Source: Ulva prolifera (lineage: Eukaryota > Chlorophyta > Ulvophyceae > Ulvales > Ulvaceae). Taken from it: a stretch of DNA of 64,000 nucleotides. The position numbers and the translations under genes are program-made. Positions 1 through 15,856 of this stretch are shown one piece after another. The stretch's first letter is position 1; each line of letters opens with the position of its first letter. The stretch covers positions 4,099,713-4,163,712 of the forward strand of contig CM041201.1 of the NCBI GenBank assembly GCA_023078555.1. The letters are read 5' to 3'. The notes beneath the pieces are model-generated. The model saw only the letters and a list, made by a program, of their open reading frames with translations. It was not told the DNA's origin and did not search any database.

Positions 1-1385
1 GTGCGAGGTGGCGGAGGTCCGTGGCGCTGAGGTGGTGCTTCAGGGTGCCGTCCGGCGCAAGCACCCCGATGCCGCAGTCCCGGTTCATGCACATCCGCCG
101 GAACGCCTCGAGGGCCGTCTCGGTCGAGGGCACGAGCGTCAGGCGGCTGCCGAGCGTGAGCTTGCCGCGCCGCTCTGACGTCTCGGAGGAGGTGGTAGAG
201 GGGGACGGCGGGACGTCAGTGGAGCAGAAGCCGATGAGGCCGAGGTCCTTGACGGTCTTGTGACTCACAGAGGTGCCCTGGTGGCCGCCCTGCAATCAAT
301 TTACAACATCCCGGGCCATTGTATGGCAGAGCAATTACTCAAATCAACCAGCAACGAGCGGCATCCACACGAGCAGCAACTGCCAAATCTCACTCCAGCC
401 GATGGCCGCCCTGCAGGCCTTGCTGGTGATGTGGGTTTGCAGGGCAGTGGCGCAAGGGGAGGGAGATGGGGTCACACCTGTTGCTCGTGTGTGTGCAGGC
501 ATCGGATGACGTCTGTTTGGGAGATGATCCCGCTGATCTTGTCCTCGTTGGAGGGCGACTCGGTGACATACATGGCGACGTGATGGATGCTTTTGGCTGG
601 TGACTTGGGCGGGCGCATGATGCTGCCTGGTTTGGAGAAGAGGAAGCATTGCCTGCAGCATTGGGGCGTCGTGTTCGTGCGATGTTTGGTGTGTTGTTGG
701 TGATCTGCGATTGGATGATGGTGCTGACCTGATGATGGAGTTGATCGAGGCGCTCTCCTCGCCTTTCAGGGCCCAGTCGCGGGCCATGGGCCCATGGAAT
801 GCGGCGACACCATCGTCTAGTAAGCTGCCTACTTGTTCTTCGCAGAGCTTCTGCGCTATTCGCTCCAGATCTTGTCCGCTATGTGTCACAACATTTCCCT
901 CAAACACACCTACACACCAACCCACCGCCCTGCCTGCCGTGCGCGCTCACAACGTGTTGAACCTCACATGATCACATCAAACAGGTTATAGATAGTTAAT
1001 ATAGTATGTGAACGGCCCGCCGGCTCAGCATTTGCACCCCAGAGCTTATCATGGCATGAGTTACAAGGAAACGGCGAGGCTGAAGCGCACGTCTGAGGAA
1101 GTGCTGCAGAATAACGCTGAGATCAATGAACCCCTTCAGCTCGTTTACGAGCACGCGGGAGAACATCCTGTGTTCCTCATTTTGGTCCTTAGTCTTGTTG
1201 CTATCTTGATCCGCATGGGCTGAATCTGAAACCACAAGCGCCGAGACAAGACCCTCGTCGGCCAACTTTTCCAAAACAAGCTTGATGGAATCTGATTGTT
1301 TGAAGCACAGTATCGGGAAACGTCTATGGCCGTCGTTCAAAAGCGTTGCTGACACCGACTGCTCCAAAAGCTGCTGCAGCCGCAT
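1..1385 (-). CDS. CBS-domain protein (SNF4/PV42-like), partial, runs off the left edge
   Basis: Four exon-like pieces on the minus strand read as a CBS-pair protein: about 1385-1091 (or 1065), about 925-729, 626-478 and 289-1. The first holds a CBS half ending ELKGFIDLSVILQHFLR; the third reads HHVAMYVTESPSNEDKISG followed by IISQTDVIRCL; the fourth continues with KDLGL, a typical linker, then GIGVLAPDGTLKHHLSATDL, a second classic CBS strand-helix. CBS pairs bind adenine nucleotides; the order resembles gamma subunits of SNF1/AMPK kinases and plant PV42 proteins, which is inference. The last two junctions use good signals (donor at 477-476, acceptor before 289). The boundary after the first exon is uncertain, and the C-terminus lies outside the window. 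The start ATG at 1385 faces the ADC synthase start 510 bp away, so the two probably share a promoter region. Confidence 0.72.
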
Positions 1386-1894
1386 GATCGAAAGATCACG
1401 GATTTATGTGAGCCACAGATACTCTCAGCTCTATGGTGTATGGGCACAAAGGTTTCTTGTACTTCTCACTGCGTTGATCGGTGGTCGGTGCTTATTGCTT
1501 CTACATAGGTTTCATGCAGCGCGCCTGTCGAGATCTACGATCACAACACAAGATCAGCAGGAAAACAAGCGAAACAGACGCGATTGTCCAGTGGAGGTCG
1601 AGCCTGGGCCCGGCAGCTGGTCACTGACATCTGCATGTTGCGAAGCCACTGTCGCAATGGCATTCCTAATGCATATCGAGATTTCTGGTGTCGCACGACA
1701 AACCGTCACACCAAAAGACAGGCTCACAGCACACAGAAACACTTGATCATCGTGAACGGCGACCTCGAATGGAGACTCCTCGCTTGAAAACTTTGCTGAA
1801 TTTCCCTCGGATAGAAATTTGAATTCCGAGCAGTACATCTGCACGCAGGGTAAGTGCCCGACACGAGTGCACTTATACGACATGTGACAGCTCC
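1386..1894. promoter_or_regulatory. Divergent intergenic region, CBS gene / ADC synthase
   Basis: About 510 bp separate two start codons pointing away from each other. It must hold both 5' ends. I see no clear TATA box or operator. Open frames here (for example one on the plus strand at 1282-1746) have no recognisable protein content. Confidence 0.4.
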
Positions 1895-5571
<3,677 letters not shown>

Positions 5572-8047
5572 TTCTTTGTTACTCGTGTATGTGCATGATC
5601 TGGGGTCATGGAGTGTGACAACTATTTGCTCGTTTGCTTCGAACGGAAATGCTGCCGCCATTGTAGAGTGCAGAAACATCGACCGTTTCCGGCTTGTATG
5701 GTCTCACACATCTTGTTGAGGATCAATGTTGCATCGGACTGGCTGTGAATTTGCATCAGCACGATAGCCCAGTGGAAGAAGGAGAGCATCGCCGGGCTCT
5801 GGTCGCAGCGGTCGCAGCTGCCAATAGACACACAACTGAGAGGCTCGGCCAGAGATGGCAGAGGTGCCGTTGAGCATCATGGCGCCGACTGAAGAATAGC
5901 CAGAACCGGCTGTGCGACTCGATGGAGCAACGCATCTCAGGAATCGTCTCGAATGCATTTTACATGATGTTGGTCCATGGGCTTGCGTGTCGCTACCGTT
6001 CATGCGCTGCGGCAAAGGGCTGACCTCGCGGCGTGGACGCACACAGCACCCACGGGTGCGCTTCAAGAACACAGTCTGGGAGGCAGGCAGCACCGCAGAA
6101 ACGGCGTAAAGCTCAGAATCAGGGCCATCAAGTCAGCACGACACACCCAAGCCACAGCCAGCGTTCGCCGCAGAACAAGCACCACCTCAACATTGCCTCG
6201 CGACGCCCCGCACAAGCGGAACCGAGCTCGCCTCCACCGGCACACGCATGCACCAACATCCCGCCCGCGCGTGCAGAGCCACCTGCACGTCCAGCCACAA
6301 ACACATGCCCATGTACCACACGGTCGCGCCCGAGGTGATCCCACACGCCACCCGTCCGGCTGCGGCAAGCCGCCAGGCCCCCAACCCTGCCATGCGGGTG
6401 TGGCCGGGAAATGGGAGGTTGCACGTGCGTAGGTGTGGTTATCGGAGTGTGTTGGTGGCGGCTTGCGCGGGCGGTGGTGTTGGGCAGCGGGGCCTGCAGT
6501 GATGTTTCTAAGGAGTGACGGCGTGGCAAGTGGCCACCGGTGGCTGGTGCTCCTGTTCCTGGTGTCGGTCGCGCGGATCCCGCGGTGCCGGCTGTCTCCT
6601 CGACGACGCCTGGGCCCTGCCACGGCGCCGTTGTCCTTACTGGACAATTGCAGCGCAGCACCCGCGCACACACAGTGTGCCTGTAGTTAGCGGGATTCCC
6701 TTCCCGTTTTTCAAGAGTACCTCGCCATAGATGCACGCCGGGAGAGCCTTGCCGAAGCTACGCAACAGATGAACCTCTGGAACGTGACCCGGTCCACACA
6801 AGTTGTGCAGCGCGGCACTGTGTGGTGCACAGCGCTGCTTCACCAGAAACTGCAACCCGCGCGTGCGGCTCATGAGAAGTGACACCTGCAATGGCAAATT
6901 GTGTTTGGTGGTATCGGGTCAGAGATGGAGCTCTTCTCCATGGATGCGCCTGTTGATCCCGTGACCGACCTGGGGATACACCCCATGTTGGCCCACAATG
7001 GGGCGCTCACTCCGGTGCGGATGACATAGCGCTGTGGTAGGTCCACATTTCTGCATTGATATCGGTGATTTGTGGATTGTAGAGCCTGTGGCGCGCTTCC
7101 ACTTTTTATAGTCTCTCAATGCTGTCCGGACGGCGTCGCGGCTGGTTGTGCATGCATTGTTGATGTCGATGGTGCACACAAAATCGCAGAATCGCACAGA
7201 GATCGCACTGCTCTGGTTACTGACAGTCGCAGCGAGACTAATCAACCTAAGCCAATGCCCAGCTGCCATTAGGCAACATTTCCCGACTGCGGCGTGCGCA
7301 AGAGGCTCTACAGTACTTTTCCCGCACAAGCATCCTGCCATAGCCTGACGTCGACTGCACGGTACATCGAAGCATCTTCTTCCATCACAATATGATTGCC
7401 TCAACATCGAAGTGCAAAGCAGCCACGACCGCAGCTTATTGTGGCAGGCTACGTGTGCCGCTGGGGGCAGCACCGTCTCGCCAAGTGCAGGTACGCAGCA
7501 GATTCTTAAGTGTGACTCACTGCCAATTCTTGACTGCGCCTGCCCTTCAAATGTGACTTTTCGTTTCAGACATGTAGTCTTTCGCGCAGTGCGAGCTTCG
7601 AAACTCGCATCGAAGTGACGCGACGCTGCAATTGAGCGCAATTAAGCCTGTTTCCGCAGACTTGTGTGGGTGGCCGATGCTTGATAGTGATATCGTCACT
7701 ACACTGCTGGAGTTTGTTTCGTGAAGCTGTCCTACTGACTCACTATTGTTGCGTCAGTGCGCAGCCAGGCTTCGCTTGCTGTCGACATGTTCCGTGTGCC
7801 AATGAGAAGCACGGCTAGATGTGCTGCATTGGCTGCGTAGAAACATACGTTCTGTAGGCTCACGGACACGTTTCATGTAACATGGCCTCTGAGACGGCCG
7901 TTTGAACTCTGCGCTGGGTCCCTGCGTTTCACCTCCGTCTACTGCCGACCTAGCATTGATGGACCACGGACTTGTGTCTTCTTTCATTGATTCAGCAATT
8001 AGTCTACATCGTTGCTGCTCCTTGTCTCCCTGCTATGACCCGTCGCG
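5572..8047. other. Long stretch with no recognised gene
   Basis: About 2.5 kb between ADC synthase and the DCC gene. It holds open frames without known motifs. The longest is a minus-strand frame at 6919-7641 (240 codons, Cys- and His-rich). Two more minus-strand pieces, 6637-6897 and 5622-5831 (ending CETIQAGNGRCFCTLQWR), read somewhat protein-like and could be exons of one unrecognised minus gene, but I could not join them in phase. GC is lower than in the coding exons. Nothing here is called as a gene. Confidence 0.35.
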
Positions 8048-8797
8048 GTGTGGGGTCGAAGCGATGTGATGGGCTTGACTACGTTTCGGACCTGCGTGTC
8101 AAGGCCTTTCGACACACGAGTGATGCGTCCTCTTGCGCTGCAGGCACACATATTGCAACCAGTCGAATCCACGAGATTTGTGTCTGGAGATGCATCAGAT
8201 GCATCACTTGCAAACACGCCAGGCGGATGCCCTCGTGTCAACGATTCCGGCTCTGAGTATTTCAGCGACGAGGACTCCAGGCCAGTGATTCTATTCGATG
8301 GAGCTTGCAATCTATGCAACGGAGGAGTTCAATTCGTTCTTGACTGGGATAAAGAATCGGTGTTCAGATTTGCTTCTCTACAGAGTGAAGCAGGGAAAGC
8401 ACTTCTGAAGCGGTCTGGACGTGCTCCAGGTGTGCCCGCCCTGGTCAGAAACAGCTCTATTCTATCAGCTTGCATGCATGGATATTCAACTTCTGGTTGT
8501 TGTTCGTTCTGGTTTCATGTTGCTGGTCTGACTTCTCGGCACAATTTTGTAGAGGACATCTCATCAATCGTGTTGGTCACGAAGCAGCGGCACTGGATCA
8601 AAAGCACTGCTGTTCTGAAGATCGCTGAAGAGCTCAAAGCCCCTGTTCCTGTTCTGTCTGCCTTGCTGCAACCGATCCCAGGCTTTGTACGAGACTCAGT
8701 GTACAAGGTTGTATCTACACATAGATACTCCATTTTTGGGGAAGCCAATCAGTGCAGGATGATGATTCCAGAGTGGCGAGCGCGATTCCTATACTGA
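8048..8797 (+). CDS. DCC-family thiol-disulfide oxidoreductase (DUF393)
   Basis: Two exons, 8048-8429 and 8553-8797, give about 208 residues. The domain starts VILFDGACNLCNGGVQFVL, with the DxxCxxC motif that names the family, then FASLQSEAGKALLKR; the second exon continues EDISSIVLVTKQRHWIKSTA and ends with the family signature FGEANQCRMMIPEWRARFL. Members are small thioredoxin-fold proteins, often in plastids or mitochondria of algae and plants, with poorly known substrates. The ~80 residues before the domain are basic and hydroxylated, as in a targeting peptide; I chose the first ATG of the frame. The 123-bp intron is a multiple of three and stop-free, so a retained form would still be in frame with 41 extra residues. 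TGTAA at 9023-9027 may be its poly(A) signal. Confidence 0.88.
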   Translation: MWGRSDVMGLTTFRTCVSRPFDTRVMRPLALQAHILQPVESTRFVSGDASDASLANTPGGCPRVNDSGSEYFSDEDSRPVILFDGACNLCNGGVQFVLDWDKESVFRFASLQSEAGKALLKRSGRAPGVPALVRNSSILSACMHGYSTSGCCSFWFHVAGLTSRHNFVEDISSIVLVTKQRHWIKSTAVLKIAEELKAPVPVLSALLQPIPGFVRDSVYKVVSTHRYSIFGEANQCRMMIPEWRARFLY

Positions 8798-9081
8798 TTC
8801 TGTGGTTGTGCCGGTATCTGAACACCATACGTGTTGGAGAGTCTAGTCAACCGTTGCTACAAGATTTGAGCCTGACATTAGCCTTTTCTTAGCAGACGCT
8901 GGCATCTGAGTCGCTTAGACAAGGCATGGTCGTGACTTTTTGACCAGAACAAGCTCAGAAGTGGTGTGCCTGTGACTCGGGCAGTGAATGTCTTTTAACA
9001 ACACATTTTTGCAAAGACGATGTGTAAATTAAGGTTTCCTTGAACAGTAGCACAGCGCGTTTTGTTACAATGCCGTTTGTG

Positions 9082-9393
9082 TCAGCTTTGCTCCCTCCCG
9101 GCCTCAGGTACTATGAGTCCTACCCTTCTGGCAACGCTTTCTACTTGCTGACGCAGCGCTGCATCCCTGTTCGCTGTGATATTGTAACGTGCCAATATTT
9201 TGTGATGATGATCAATTGCAGCCAGATGATTTGCTACTTCATCTCCCAGACGTAGATTCAACGCAGCATCTGCCGTAGACCCACGCTGGAACTGCCATCG
9301 CACGAAGTCTACATAAGCGCAGTGATGAGGAGGATCAATACATGTACTGATTGCCTTCAACAACTTTCGATACACATGAGCTGCTGGCCGCAT
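9082..9393 (-). CDS. LYR-motif (Complex1_LYR) family protein
   Basis: A single-exon gene of 103 residues, small and basic. Near the start it reads MRPAAHVYRKLLKA, where YRKLLKA matches the (L)YR motif and following helix; then FVRWQFQRG supplies the downstream Phe conserved in LYR proteins, followed by LRLGDEVANHLAAIDHHHK. LYR proteins are short three-helix mitochondrial factors that bind acyl-ACP and help assemble respiratory complexes or Fe-S proteins; which LYR subtype this is I cannot say. The frame opens earlier without an ATG (to 9456), so I start at the ATG at 9393, just before the motif. It converges on the DCC gene and is divergent from the TMEM14 gene, 588 bp away. Confidence 0.66.
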   Translation of the reverse strand: MRPAAHVYRKLLKAISTCIDPPHHCAYVDFVRWQFQRGSTADAALNLRLGDEVANHLAAIDHHHKILARYNITANRDAALRQQVESVARRVGLIVPEAGREQS

Positions 9394-9980
9394 CAATGGC
9401 ACGTTCCACCTTGCGTGCTCGGCTGCCTCTGGTTCAAAGCACACTGGAATTGTCACCGTATGGGAGATATGACCGTGTGCCGGAGCCGACAGAAATTAAA
9501 TAAAATCTTGCATGATCGCGCTGATCGGCTGCTCATGTCCCGCATCCTTCATTTCCAGCCGGCGGTGCTGTCTCCCTGCAAAAAGCATGGCCACCTGTGC
9601 GCGGGCAGCCAAGAGAGAGCGCTGTCACAGCATGCGACCAGCCCGCGATCGCATGCGACCACGGCACGACGGTACAGGACATGTAAGAAAGGGTTTACAC
9701 GCAACATATGTATCGAATTCGCCATGGTGCTTGGCATACCAACAAGATACACGGGACAATTATCCGAAGGAATGGCTCGCAGCTCGAGAAATCAATATCG
9801 CCCCGAACAGATCAGTACTGCAGAAACACTAGTATACAAACTGTCATGGGGGCCTACTACGTGCAGGTAGCAGCTGAAAGTCATCCGGGGTCGTTTTCCG
9901 TATATGCACTCCGATCTTAACTCGGCACCACCATCGCAGATTGACTGACACTTGCCAACCAACCGGGTACGCAAACAAAG
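9394..9980. promoter_or_regulatory. Divergent intergenic region, LYR gene / TMEM14 gene
   Basis: 587 bp between two opposing start codons. The long plus-strand frame at 9322-9870 has no recognisable content. No clear promoter element stands out. Confidence 0.35.
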
Positions 9981-10406
9981 ATGACGAATCTGATTTTTGA
10001 ACAGCAGACCTCTGGGAAGGCACACATGGCATTCACAATGGCGCTTGTATCTGCGTGCGGAGGTGCAGCAGGCTACGTAAAGAAAAAGTCGATCGCAAGC
10101 GTGCGCACCACCTGGAAGTTGATACCTCCTCATACATTCTCGTCCGAACTGTATGTCACGGCAGAAATGGTGTAGGGCGTGGCGGGAGTGACGTGTGGGG
10201 GCTTGTTTGCTTTGGCAGGATATCTGATCGATCAAGGCAAATCCGAAACTGGCATTCCCCTCGCCGCTAGCACATCGGTGCTGCTTTGCGGAGCTATGAG
10301 TTACAGGTTGCTGAAGACAAAGAAATTGTTTCCGGCAGGCATTGTTGCTGGTGTATCAGGGTTCAGTGCTGGTTACTATGTGCTGGCATGGACAAAACAG
10401 ACATAG
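9981..10406 (+). CDS. TMEM14 / FAX-type small membrane protein
   Basis: Exons 9981-10100 and 10176-10406 (75-bp intron) join in phase to about 116 residues. After the start it reads MAFTMALVSACGGAAGYVKKKS, then across the junction GVAGVTCGGLFALAGYLI, and later SYRLLKTKKLFPAGIVAG and GFSAGYYVLAW. Four short Gly-rich hydrophobic helices with a Lys-rich turn are the hallmark of the Tmemb_14 family. Plant FAX members export fatty acids from the plastid; animal TMEM14C moves porphyrin in mitochondria. Which role applies here cannot be told from sequence. An internal ATG at 10026 would give a protein starting MAFT, closer to short family members; the upstream ATG has the better context (A at -3). 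Confidence 0.87.
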
Positions 10407-11308
10407 CATGCCACAGGCCATGCGACATACTTGCCACAGACTGGTGAACCCCGTCTGGCTATTTGAGCTGTGTGAAGATCAATATCTGGCTATCAGAACT
10501 TGTTGTCGAAGAAGACACTTGTGATATTTGAGCGGCTGCCTTCTGCCAGATGACATCCTAAATCTGGTGTGGTATCAATTGTGTGCACACCTAGATTTCT
10601 GATTTGGAATAACATCGAATCCACGTGTATACAATTTGTGGAGCATCCTGTTGAGTTCAGAAAGATGTCCAAACCGTGTTCATGACAGTGTCATGCACGA
10701 CGTTTGGGTGCAGGCTGCAGAACGGTCGATTCCTCGACATCTGTCTGCTAGCTTTTGAAACAGCATGTTCACTGATTACCGATCGTCACTGAACGGAGAA
10801 GTGAGGGCTTATTCAATTGTGAGCTCAGCCAGTTCTACCATGGCATGCATCAGGCTATCCCAAAGAAACATGTAAACAGCGCCATAAGACATGCGAGGCA
10901 CTGCTTAGCAGTGATGTTGCCAGTCCATCTCGTCGCTTCTGGACGCCAGCACAGTCTAAAGTCGACGGTATGTGCACACTTCGGCATGTGCTGCATGACA
11001 CAACTCGTGGCTGCAGCAGCAGCAGGCCACCACGGCATTCGAAGCCCAGCAAGCGATAGCTTTACTGCAACACCTGGTCACCAATACGCACTGTGCATGC
11101 TCTGAGGACATTTCTCGATAGTCCTTACAGCTCAGCGACAGATGCCACACAGACTCAATGCGAATTTTATTACCTCACAATGAGACAGATCTGTGGATCA
11201 GTGCTTAAGACTATCAAAGAAGCATTTGGGATCAAGGTCTAGTCGTTCGCCTTGGCAGCTGCACCGAGGAGTGCAGTGCTGCAGCTGTAGGCAACACCCG
11301 AACGATCA
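10407..11308. other. Convergent intergenic region, TMEM14 / elongin C
   Basis: About 900 bp holding the 3' ends of two converging genes. Lower GC, no recognisable coding content; short open frames at 10845-11150 on both strands look random. Confidence 0.4.
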
Positions 11309-11788
11309 TCACGCATCCAGATAGTCGGCTGCCATCAACAGCTCTAGTGCCATTTCTGGCTGAATTGGAAACTCTGGTAGAGAGGTCGACCTGAATGCTC
11401 TGTCTGTGTCGACATCACGTTTGCATCAGCTTACATATGGTTGAGTACAGGAAAAGTAGCAAGTAAACGTACGGATTTTGGTTCAGCATCTTGTAATAGA
11501 AATACTGGCAGACTCGTTCCAGCACTGGGGTGGTGATGTCAGAAAATGTTACCTCTCCGTGCTCAGTTTCAGTGAAAGAACCTGCTGGGAGAAACAACCA
11601 AGGTTGAAGCTTATTTTCACAAGAGAATGGCATCGGTGCTGTCGAGGACAAGATGAAAAGCTGGGCGAAGCTAACGTACCGTCAAAACTTAGCATGTTTT
11701 TTATTGTGTTAGATATACATGCTGCTCGGTAGTCAATAATGAACTCGAACCCTTCTTTTGAGACCAGCTTGACGTAGTCCCGTGGCAT
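11309..11788 (-). CDS. Elongin C (SKP1/BTB fold)
   Basis: Adaptor that links substrate receptors to cullin in elongin BC-type E3 ligases, and a subunit of the elongin transcription factor. Exons 11788-11680, 11581-11473 and 11390-11309 join in phase to 99 residues, close to the usual ~100-112. It starts [20 protein letters not shown], goes on to IKNMLSF across the first junction, then [21 protein letters not shown], and ends [23 protein letters not shown], the diagnostic C-terminal helix of elongin C. Both donors are GTACGT. The last exon is only 82 bp. A TATTTAT-like element lies about 45 bp before the start on this strand. Confidence 0.92.
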
Positions 11789-13138
11789 GGCGCGTAATCA
11801 ATTATGGCCTCAGGAAATGATATGGGTGCGCGATAAATACCCCAAGCTTGAGGAAGGCGTGGTTTCAAATTCTGACGAGCTAGCGGTGGTTTGAAGTGCG
11901 TTTATAGCTTGGGTGTGGTGCTGTGGTACAGCTAGTGTGCGTTCTTGTGTCTGTTTTGCATTGAGTTACCGGGCCAGCTTTACTACGTGTAAGTACAAAT
12001 GTCATACAGATGTACGCATGCTGCTTGAATTACACTTTGTAATGGTTCACCAGATGTGCGTTCACCTGAGGGCACTGGCTACACATGGCTCCTTTGGCCC
12101 TACAGCCACATACATCGCTTGGACTTGACTGCCAATGTGACAACACGTAGGTCTGTATTCATCAACCAGCCAGAACCTTGAGATCTCCCGGTGACCGAGA
12201 CCACATGGCCAGGGTGTGAATCTATGTGAACTTACCCCACAGACAAGAGCAAGCAGACGTGCATGCCTCAAGTCATGTGGCATCTAGAAACGATTCCCAA
12301 TGTACCTTGACGTTGAGCATGAACAATGGGCCAGCTAGATTTGATGATATGCATAGCCTAATGCGGAAAGGCGCTGTACATTTACAAGCGCATGTGTGCC
12401 ACGCTGTCCATATGCAAGCAGTACCCACTGGGCATGTGTGTTGATGTCAACAATTGGCAACGTCACAGCTGTGCATGTAAACATTGCCTTCGTATCCAAG
12501 ATGGGTTTCGTGATTCACATCGTAGGCATTTTGGCGGCAGCCGCATCTGAGACTTTCTGGTGTTTTTGCTGTGAAGGGTACAGAGGTAACGAGTGCCACT
12601 GGAAAGGGTGTGCTTCGCCATGACTTTGAGATGCATAAGATGCACACATGGCTTTGGCAGCTTAACAATGAAGCTCACAACACATGCAACAATGTGCGGC
12701 ACTTCTACTTCCACATAATGGGCATGCGCATTGTGCTTTGCTCAATGTAGCAGTTTCCCTCTGCTGCATGATACGGGAGAGGTATTATACATGAAATAGA
12801 GATGTGATAGCAAGCGTGATAGAGGTAACCGTAGGCGCTGCAACATATGGGAACAACTACTTGATTGTTAAGAGCACAGTGCACATGGACATCTCGTGGA
12901 TGAATTTGGCGAGGTGCTTTGCTGGTGTCAGAAGGTTAACAGAAGCTTTCCTGTTGACCAAAAGCAATATATTGGATGTACAGAGTGAAACAGCCGAAAG
13001 TCGAATGGCATGCTGAAAAAAATGCAGTACGGTAATGATGCGGAGTTAAGCACGCTGAAAGCAGTAACAGATAGGACAGTGTTACGCACATAGATGCCCA
13101 CCAGGGTCACCCTCGATGTGCTGACAGCATCCCTGCCA
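11789..13138. other. Intergenic stretch, elongin C / ZIP transporter
   Basis: 1.35 kb of lower-GC sequence between two minus-strand genes, holding the elongin C promoter and the ZIP 3' end. Short open frames on both strands (for example 12396-12623) show no motif. I see no gene here. Confidence 0.4.
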
Positions 13139-15110
13139 CTACAACTCTGCAGCTAGAGTGATCATCATCAGAACGGCACCCAAAGCAACTCCTTGCCATG
13201 CGCACCAATCGTTTTTGCACTTCCTCGCCTCAGGCCAGAGCTCGAGAAGGCACACGGCCAACATGATACCACCTGCACACAAACAACAGTGCAGCAAATA
13301 TGGCAACATACGCCATTCTGGCGCACAACACTCAATAAGCATGCATCCCCCAATGCCATAGCGCATGCAGTCATGTGAAATCTACCCGACCGCCAAGCTG
13401 CAAACAAAAATAACATTTCGGGTGGGAGTGGCGCACCCATGAATGCCATCGTAAGGTGCAAACGCTCCATTGTCAGGAACGGTTTCACAAACAATAGCGC
13501 AAGGAGGGCCCCCAGTGGCTCAGACAGCCCACTTAATGTTGCAATTGTCAGCGCTTTTAACCGGCTGCCGGTGGCGGCATATATTGGAGCTGCGACGATG
13601 ATCCCCTCTGGGATATTGTGCATGGCGATGGCAAGGGCCATGATCCAGCCGAGGCCTGTGTAAGCAGAGAACGCCACAGCTAAGCCCTCCGGCATATTGT
13701 GCAGAGTCATTGTGAATGCCATGAGGAGACCCAATCTGCATGGCACTGTTTGTTGCCACGTGCACCACTGTCAAGGTGTTCCAGAACACCACACCAAAGG
13801 AAACGAATTCATGCCTGAATAGCTCGGACGCAGGTATGCTAGTGGTCGGCACAACCACACTACTGCCAGTTGCTTCCTCTTCCAGAGATTCTGTGGTCTG
13901 CAATCGCTTTGTCCGCTTTTTGACCTCTCTACCTGTACTTGGAATGTTTTCATCCTGTTCCTCGATGGTGCCCGTCTGACTTGTAGATCCTGCGACCTGA
14001 AAATAGCAACGACATCCAATACATCGAAGAAGTGAGCCACAAGAGGTGCATGTGTCCAGTCGCTGCTCACCAAAGCCATAGTACCAGACGAGGAAAAAGC
14101 TGCGTGTGCAGCCAGTGATTCAAGAGCTCTGTTTATACGCCAGATATGATGCTCTTCGACATGAAAAAATGTGCAGAGAAAGAGACGCAAGCTGAAGGGA
14201 ATAGCCACACGAGACCATGAGGAGCTCAGGCGCATACCATGTCTTAAGCATGCAGTGCTGTTGAGAATTCTGATGCATAGCTGCCTCAGACTATATCACA
14301 TACTGCCACAGGGTGAGTCGAACCTCAAACTCCGGGAAGTACGGCTGCAGAACTCGGTACAAGAGAACACCTCCTGTAACGGCTACGGATGTGGATACGA
14401 ATCCATTGTCAATGCCATTTTTTATCCATAATTCTACTATTGAGAGGGTTGCCATGACGCCGACAGCCAGGCCAAGGAGGAATGCAAGTGTTGCATCATT
14501 GGGCTTTCTGACCTGCAGCACCCTGGGTGTGAGTACTGTACTTTAGTAAACAACTCCATAGGTTGATATAACGTACAGCGCCTGATCGCAAGACTCTGGA
14601 CCCGTATTCTGACTTGTTCATATATAATGCCAGACTGTGTGAATGCATCAATTGGCATGCAGGCGAAGAAAAATGCCATTATAAAGCTCGCACAACTGAA
14701 AACTGCTCACCACGGCAAAGATAGCCCCAATCGTTGTCGATAAACCTGCACAGTACAAGTTCGTGTGCGTTAAGGTGCGTCCACTCAAGCAGGGTGAGAA
14801 CTGAAGGCGCGGTGAAATAACCCTTACCAGCAAGCGTCGACAGACCCAGTGCGTGCAGCTCAGCGCTGCTAAGGACACTGTGTTGGTAGGTGTACATGAT
14901 CAATGCTAGTCCAGCAGTTGCCGACGCTGCCCAAGCACCTCCTGTGAACATTGATGGGTTTGTCCCGCCGTCAAACCGTTCGGAGACAACACTGTCCGGA
15001 AGATGTTTTGGAAGGCAACATGTGGTCGAGAAAAGTGTACATCGCCGGCTCCCACGCCTTTCCTGTTTCGATGTTACCAAACCAAAACGCCTAGAAGTGG
15101 ACCTCAACAT
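13139..15110 (-). CDS. ZIP-family metal transporter (ZupT/ZTP-like)
   Basis: Six exons, 15110-14828, 14745-14711, 14512-14324, 13996-13795, 13745-13437 and 13272-13139, close in phase to about 383 residues. Membrane segments include GLALIMYTYQHSV, STTIGAIFAVV and LAFLLGLAVGVMATLSIVELW; then an acidic, Ser/Thr-rich loop; then the signature helices LGLLMAFTMTLHNMPEG and MALAIAMHNIPEGIIVAAPI, both with the HNxPEG metal site of ZIP carriers; and last GGIMLAVCLLELWPEA. ZIPs bring Zn2+, Fe2+ or Mn2+ into the cytosol; the closest match in feel is the GufA/ZupT group found in plastids and the ER of plants. The N-terminal ~55 residues could be a targeting peptide. Intron 2 leaves a 35-bp exon. The intron at 13746-13794 would be only 49 bp; a neighbouring junction is possible. 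Confidence 0.88.
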
Positions 15111-15856
15111 CAACAGTCGCCTGCATAATGATAATGAGCGCCGTCATTGGCTGGGACTTTATCAGTTAGCCACTGCGCTTGTGATTTCGCGTGCGCCGTG
15201 CACTGGGCTTGTGCAATACCGTCGTATGTCGGAGCCCCGCTCAGAGAGTGGGTGTCAACAGGTCGATCTGTTTATGATACATCTACCAAGAACAACATGT
15301 GAAACCAGTGTCATGCTTTCAACAATCAATCGTGCTGCAAATGCTGTGTATGTAGTTCTAGCAATGCCGCGTGAACAGTGTGTGCACAGCGGTCCGGTCA
15401 CCACGGTCATTGAAGACAGCGGTGCCGCTGCGACGGGATGGTGCACATTCTATGCACACTCAATGCACACAAACTTTATGAATTTCAAACACATTCACTG
15501 GTCGCCTTACCCGTCTCCGCCGCTGATCACAACACGCGGTCTCGTTTTGGAAACATCCAGAACAACGGTCACAATGCATTCCGCCATGAAGGTGTCAGCG
15601 GCGTCGCCGCATTTTGCGCTTTGCAGCGACGACTGTCCGTCAATTACATACGTTGCAGATCATATATGGCACATCAGCCTGTTTAGAAGGTGATCGTGTT
15701 AGACGTTAGTCAGACTGCCAAGACGAACGGCCATCCGGTTCTTGGACGCAGCCATCTGGTCCTATAAACGCGGATTAGACCTAATACATCTGATCCTTGT
15801 TGCCTGGACACCCTTGTTCGCAATAGTGCTGCTTTCACGGCTGCGACGCTGACACC
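15111..15856. promoter_or_regulatory. Divergent intergenic region, ZIP / DnaJ, with TATA box
   Basis: About 750 bp between two opposing start codons. TATAAA at roughly 15763-15768 lies some 90 bp before the DnaJ ATG and is the best core-promoter element I see in the window. I looked for paired GAAnnTTC heat-shock elements and found none that are convincing. The long plus-strand frame at 14890-15693 runs over the ZIP first exon and looks fortuitous. Confidence 0.5.

Noticed and set aside
14890-15693. 267-codon plus-strand frame overlapping the ZIP first exon
   Set aside because: Its left part is antisense to coding sequence and the rest has no recognisable content.
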